Translations under genes and position numbers: made by a program
In this document: piece by piece, positions 4,950 through 7,546 of the stretch
How positions within the stretch are numbered: position 1 is the stretch's first letter
Layout: each line of letters opens with the position of its first letter
Assembly: GCA_003662485.1 (NCBI GenBank)
Contig: QMYD01000050.1
Coordinates: 1 to 7,546, forward strand
Source of the DNA: Candidatus Hecatellales archaeon
GTDB lineage: Archaea > Thermoproteota > Bathyarchaeia > Hecatellales > Hecatellaceae
Length of the DNA: 7,546 nt
Direction: 5' to 3'
Notes under the pieces: generated by a model
What the model was told of the DNA's origin: nothing
The model's database searches: none
The model's input: the letters and a program-made list of their open reading frames with translations, nothing else

Positions 4950-6859
4950 CTCCCTCCCTTCAAATCTTCTGCGAGTTCATTCAGCCCAAGCTCTCTAAGC
5001 TTTCCTTCGGCCGGAATGCCATTCTTACCCCAACCCCTCCTCTCATAATATTCCTCAAGCATGGCGTCATATTTCGCCTTCTCTAGGAGAGCTCCACGGG
5101 GAGTTTTCTCCTCCAAGAGTCTGGGGGGCGGGTAATCGTTCATCCTATCAAAGCCATATTTGGCTAAGAGAATTCTTTCAACGTTGCATATGCGCTCCCC
5201 AGCCTTCTTCAACTCCATCCACCCACACTCTATTCCCATTGCAGCGGAAAACTCTTTGGCGAGCTCTTCTAAGCCTAGGGGCTGGCCAGCCCAAGCTGTG
5301 TGATTCCTGCAGACTCCAAGGGCGTCATAGACGGCGCAGCAGTCCTCTAGGAAAACGGCGGCTGCAGCCTTCCCCTCATACCTGCCTGGAAGTTGCAGTT
5401 TGAGTTTGAGGAATTCTTCAGCCACCTCCCTTGGCAGGCCTATAAAGTCTTCGGGAGTTTTGCATTGAAGCCAAAGCTCAGTGTTGAGGCTTGGAGGGTT
5501 GAAGGTTGAGGTGAAGCATGCTAGGGCTGCACCCTTCTCATGTCTAACCTCCCAGAGGATGGGGAGCCCCCTACTATGAATAATATACCTTTTCAGCTTT
5601 TCAGCGGGCAGACCCTTCCTTTCAGCCAGCTTCTCCGCAAACCTGAAAATTCCCTCAGCTAGCAGGTTGCCGAAGCCCTCCCTGTAAGCTATCCTCCTCA
5701 GGGTTTCAGCCACAGCTTCAAAGTTTCCCCATTCAAACCTTAAGCCGTCGGTGTCCTCCTCGCAGATTAAGCCATCCTGCCACCAATGCATCATAACGGA
5801 TATCCAGTTAGCCGTTTGGGCGGCGTCGAGGCCCAGCTCGCTCAAGAGACTATTAATGTAAAGGATTTCCCTAGGTTTCAGGTCTCCCATGTTCGAAGTG
5901 AAGAGGCTGAGGAAATCATAGTCTATTCCGGCTCCACGAAGCCCCTTAAAGGGTTCCTCCCAAACCAGGTAGTACCGGTCGCAGTGGAGGGCGCAGCCCG
6001 TGCAGGCTACGGATTTCAGCCAGTACTTTTCTAGGAGGAAATGGATTCTCTCGGGGGTTGTGAGAGGGAGTTGCTGCCAGTTGTAGGTGGGAAGCGAACC
6101 GTTTTCCTTGAAGGCCTTCACCAGCCATGTAGGACCGTAGGCTGACCAAAGCTTACTAAGCGGGCTTTCAAGCAGTTTGTGATAGGCTTCCTCCCAAGCT
6201 CTTTCAAGTTCATCTGGTTTGGCAACCTTAACCCCTACGCTTCCACGAACAATTATGGCCTTCAAGTTTTTTGAGCCCAAGACGCTCCCTATACCGCAGC
6301 CTCCCGTAGACCTGCGAAAGCCGCTTACAAGCGACGCTGAGGCTACAAGGTTTTCTCCTGCAGGACCTACAGCCAGAACCTTCGCCTTGGAGTCACCTAC
6401 CTCCTCTCGGAGGATTTCAGCTACCTCCCGCACTTTTTTCCCCTTAAGGTGGCTTGCATCCCTAATTTTTACGTCGCCATCTTCGATTTGCAGGTAAACG
6501 GGTTTGGAGGCCTTACCGTAGAGGATCACCATGTCGTAGCCAGCCCATTTCAGCTCTGAACCCCAATGTGAACCAATACTCTCACTGCCGAAGAGGCTGT
6601 TTGCAGGAGATCTGGGAGAGGAAATAATAGTTCTGCTTGCGCTTGGGGAGGCTCCTACCAGACCTCCCGGACTGATAACGACAAAGTTTTCGGGGCTGTA
6701 AGGACTGCTAACCCTCCAAGCCTTCGCCTCATACAAGAACTTTGCGTTAAAGCCTCTACCACCTAGAAAGGCTCTGGCGAAAGGCTTGCTTAAAGGCTCC
6801 ATGGAAATCTTTCCATGGCCTAGGTCCACCTTTAAGATTTTACCAGCCCAGCCCCACAT
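4946..6859 (-). CDS. Divergent AOR-family tungstopterin oxidoreductase, catalytic subunit of a putative membrane complex
   Basis: A 637-residue AOR-family protein, about 30 residues longer than Pyrococcus AOR and the plus-strand copy. The N-terminal domain has the family landmarks WAGKILKVDL (4-13), GGRGFNAKFL (33-42), GSELKWAGYD (100-109) and GSKNLKAIIV (195-204). The [4Fe-4S] ligands are intact: C286-x2-C289-x3-C293 and C517 in DALGVC (512-517). Other key sites differ. The first pterin motif is SELGLD (340-345) in place of DxxGLD. The catalytic Glu position is D315 (in GIDYD). The catalytic His position aligns with L446 (KGAAL). The dimer-interface iron ligands are absent. An extra Cys pair, C507-C508, lies next to the second pterin motif. 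There is no Tat or other export signal. The ATG at 6859 shares one base with the FeS stop (TAATG), and the end overlaps the DmsC-like gene by 4 bases. It probably hands electrons to the FeS protein and membrane anchor, or receives them. Aldehyde oxidation is the default guess, but the altered pocket makes another reaction possible. Confidence 0.9.
   Translation of the reverse strand: MWGWAGKILKVDLGHGKISMEPLSKPFARAFLGGRGFNAKFLYEAKAWRVSSPYSPENFVVISPGGLVGASPSASRTIISSPRSPANSLFGSESIGSHWGSELKWAGYDMVILYGKASKPVYLQIEDGDVKIRDASHLKGKKVREVAEILREEVGDSKAKVLAVGPAGENLVASASLVSGFRRSTGGCGIGSVLGSKNLKAIIVRGSVGVKVAKPDELERAWEEAYHKLLESPLSKLWSAYGPTWLVKAFKENGSLPTYNWQQLPLTTPERIHFLLEKYWLKSVACTGCALHCDRYYLVWEEPFKGLRGAGIDYDFLSLFTSNMGDLKPREILYINSLLSELGLDAAQTANWISVMMHWWQDGLICEEDTDGLRFEWGNFEAVAETLRRIAYREGFGNLLAEGIFRFAEKLAERKGLPAEKLKRYIIHSRGLPILWEVRHEKGAALACFTSTFNPPSLNTELWLQCKTPEDFIGLPREVAEEFLKLKLQLPGRYEGKAAAAVFLEDCCAVYDALGVCRNHTAWAGQPLGLEELAKEFSAAMGIECGWMELKKAGERICNVERILLAKYGFDRMNDYPPPRLLEEKTPRGALLEKAKYDAMLEEYYERRGWGKNGIPAEGKLRELGLNELAEDLKGGR
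4950..4959 (-). promoter_or_regulatory. Ribosome binding site of the DmsC-like gene
   Basis: Read on the minus strand, AGGGAGGGAG stands immediately before the GTG start at 4949. The best match to the anti-Shine-Dalgarno complement, GGGAGGTGA (4954-4946), runs through the start codon itself, so the usable site must be the upstream AGGGAGG with a short spacer. Together with the 4-base GTGA overlap this indicates translational coupling to the AOR gene. Confidence 0.55.
6799..6818 (-). repeat. Perfect inverted repeat, possible mRNA hairpin near the AOR start
   Basis: CCATGGAAA (6799-6807) and TTTCCATGG (6810-6818) are exact reverse complements separated by 2 bases. In the minus-strand mRNA this could form an 8-bp stem with a four-base loop, about 40 bases after the AOR start codon, within codons for residues 14-21. 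It may be chance in coding sequence or may tune translation of the AOR relative to the FeS protein. Confidence 0.5.
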
Positions 6860-7365
6860 TAACCCTTCACCAAGAGGGGTTTAGTAAGCTTCACCCTCAA
6901 CATTCTAATCCGTCTAAGAAAGGCGCTATTCTTCTTCTCCAGCATGGCGCTGGTTGGCTGTAGGTATTTTAGGGCTGAGGTTGGGCAGAAGGCTACGCAT
7001 CTAGGTTCACCGCCGCAGAGGTCGCACTTCAAAATTTTCTTTGCCTCCGGGTCTAGGGCTGGGCCTTCGAAGGGGCAGGCCATAATGCAGGACCTGCAGC
7101 CTATGCAGAGGTCATGGTTTACGAGCATAGCCCTCGTCTTCTCATCCCGGTAGGTTGCCTTTACGGGGCATACCTTCTCGCAGAAGGGTTCATCGCATTG
7201 CTGGCAGCTTAGGGGGACATATACCCCCTCCTCCTCCCATCCTACCACTCGAATCCTCGACTTGGCGGGGTTAACTACTCCTTCATGGTGGAGGGAGCAC
7301 ACCATCTCGCAGATCCTACATCCAGTACACGCCTCAAAATCTATGAATAAAACTTCTCCTCCCAA
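6859..7365 (-). CDS. Four-cluster [4Fe-4S] subunit (DmsB/HycB-like) of the membrane AOR complex
   Basis: A 168-residue polyferredoxin with four complete ligand groups: C13-x2-C16-x2-C19-x3-C23, C54-x2-C57-x4-C62-x3-C66, C87-x2-C90-x2-C93-x3-C97 and C114-x2-C117-x5-C123-x3-C127. These predict four [4Fe-4S] clusters in a wire, as in DmsB-type subunits. It has no signal peptide. After residue 136 it carries a tail of about 32 residues with nine Lys/Arg and one Glu, absent from the paralogue at 978-1388, that could lie on the membrane or against basic/acidic loops of the anchor subunit. It should carry electrons between the AOR (1-base overlap downstream) and the DmsC-like anchor. The start is uncertain. 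TTG 7365 is the only standard in-frame start that keeps all cysteines, and an in-frame TAG lies about eight codons upstream. A strong GGGAGGAG lies just after that TTG, with no standard start following it in frame. Confidence 0.88.
   Translation of the reverse strand: MGGEVLFIDFEACTGCRICEMVCSLHHEGVVNPAKSRIRVVGWEEEGVYVPLSCQQCDEPFCEKVCPVKATYRDEKTRAMLVNHDLCIGCRSCIMACPFEGPALDPEAKKILKCDLCGGEPRCVAFCPTSALKYLQPTSAMLEKKNSAFLRRIRMLRVKLTKPLLVKG
6867..6871 (-). promoter_or_regulatory. Ribosome binding site of the minus-strand AOR
   Basis: On the minus strand GGTGA lies inside the last codons of the FeS gene, 7 bases before the ATG at 6859. With the TAATG stop-start overlap it fixes this start and suggests coupled translation of the two subunits. 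Confidence 0.6.
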
Positions 7366-7390
7366 CCTCTCACTCTCAAACGTTTTCTAC

Positions 7391-7405
7391 TGAAACTTTT
7401 AGGAG
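7391..7405 (-). promoter_or_regulatory. Weak candidate promoter for the minus-strand FeS-AOR-DmsC operon
   Basis: The minus strand reads CTCCTAAAAGTTTCA here, with a TATA-like TAAAAGTTT about 30 bases before TTG 7365. It overlaps the Pelota stop codon. The box is a poor match, and with only 33 bases between Pelota and the FeS gene, co-transcription from the Pelota promoter is equally possible. Confidence 0.25.
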
Positions 7406-7546
7406 GAAACTCTATACTTGAGGAGGGCGGCTACTCCTCCAAAGGATTTTAGGAGCATTTCGCCTTCCTCGTGGGCTGGGGAGATCATTTCCACGTTTAC
7501 CCCAGCCTTTTCAGCCTCCTCCACTAGTACGTCTAGGAGTTCCCTC
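7399..7546 (-). CDS. pelA: Pelota (Dom34 homologue), ribosome rescue factor, C-terminal fragment
   Basis: The last 48 codons of a gene that continues beyond the right edge, ending in TAA at 7401-7399. The translated end, with EEAEKAGVNVEMIS followed by AHEEGEMLLKSFGGVAALL and a short basic tail, is the signature of the eRF1-like domain 3 that closes archaeal Pelota. Pelota acts in the cytoplasm with an aEF1A or ABCE1-type partner to split stalled ribosomes in no-go and non-stop decay. It is a core archaeal gene, useful here as evidence for domain of life. Its stop lies 33 bases before the FeS gene on the same strand. Only the fragment is visible, so completeness of the gene cannot be judged. 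Confidence 0.85.
   Translation of the reverse strand, partial: RELLDVLVEEAEKAGVNVEMISPAHEEGEMLLKSFGGVAALLKYRVSS

Noticed and set aside
5786..6497. Two plus-strand open frames inside the minus-strand AOR gene
   Set aside because: They oppose well-conserved AOR segments, have no recognisable domain, and lack promoter or ribosome-site support.
217..6824. Repeated hexamer CCTAGG, eight copies (for example 217-222, 2195-2200, 2711-2716, 3345-3350, 4474-4479, 5274-5279)
   Set aside because: More than the roughly two expected by chance, but the copies lie within coding sequence in several frames, without regular spacing. Frequent use of CTA and AGG codons explains them well enough.
4946..6859. Possibility that the divergent AOR is a BamB-type benzoyl-CoA reductase subunit
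   Set aside because: The neighbourhood holds no other Bam subunits (no HdrA-like or NADH-binding proteins), and similarity seems equally good to general AORs. Nothing positive points to BamB.

Overview
The window looks like part of a chromosome of an archaeon, probably an uncultured thermophilic or anaerobic member of the Thermoproteota (TACK) side. The evidence is a 3' fragment of the archaeal/eukaryotic ribosome-rescue protein Pelota, AT-rich TATA-type promoters, a mix of ATG, GTG and TTG starts, Shine-Dalgarno sites of the GGAGGTGA type, and two tungstopterin aldehyde:ferredoxin oxidoreductase (AOR) family genes. A narrower taxonomic call is not supported by the sequence alone. Gene density is very high, with no intergenic stretch above 136 bases.

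Plus strand, left half: after an AT-rich promoter region comes a classical SDR dehydrogenase (137-913). A separate promoter then precedes a tight three-gene run: a four-cluster [4Fe-4S] electron-transfer protein (978-1388), a canonical AOR (1392-3218) and a DUF169 protein of unknown role (3231-4007).

Minus strand, right half, read right to left: the C-terminal 48 codons of Pelota (7399-7546), a second four-cluster [4Fe-4S] protein (6859-7365), a second and divergent AOR (4946-6859) and an eight-helix membrane protein of the DmsC type (4014-4949). The last three genes overlap by 1 and 4 bases and almost certainly form one translationally coupled operon. The two operons meet tail to tail with only 6 bases between stop codons.

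The most interesting point is the minus-strand trio. It has the FeS and membrane-anchor subunits of a DMSO-reductase-like (DmsABC) complex, but the catalytic subunit belongs to the unrelated AOR family. The predicted result is a membrane-bound, probably quinone-linked tungsten enzyme. Several details fit: no export signal on either soluble subunit, an anchor whose charges predict an orientation opposite to that of E. coli DmsC, retained His and Glu residues at the quinol-site positions of DmsC, and a basic tail found only on the FeS subunit that has the anchor. The AOR of this trio has lost or changed residues that are catalytic in Pyrococcus furiosus AOR, so its substrate may not be an ordinary aldehyde. 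The plus-strand FeS-AOR pair looks like the soluble counterpart with a normal active site. All functional statements are inferred from motifs and from comparison with remembered family sequences; no searches were run.
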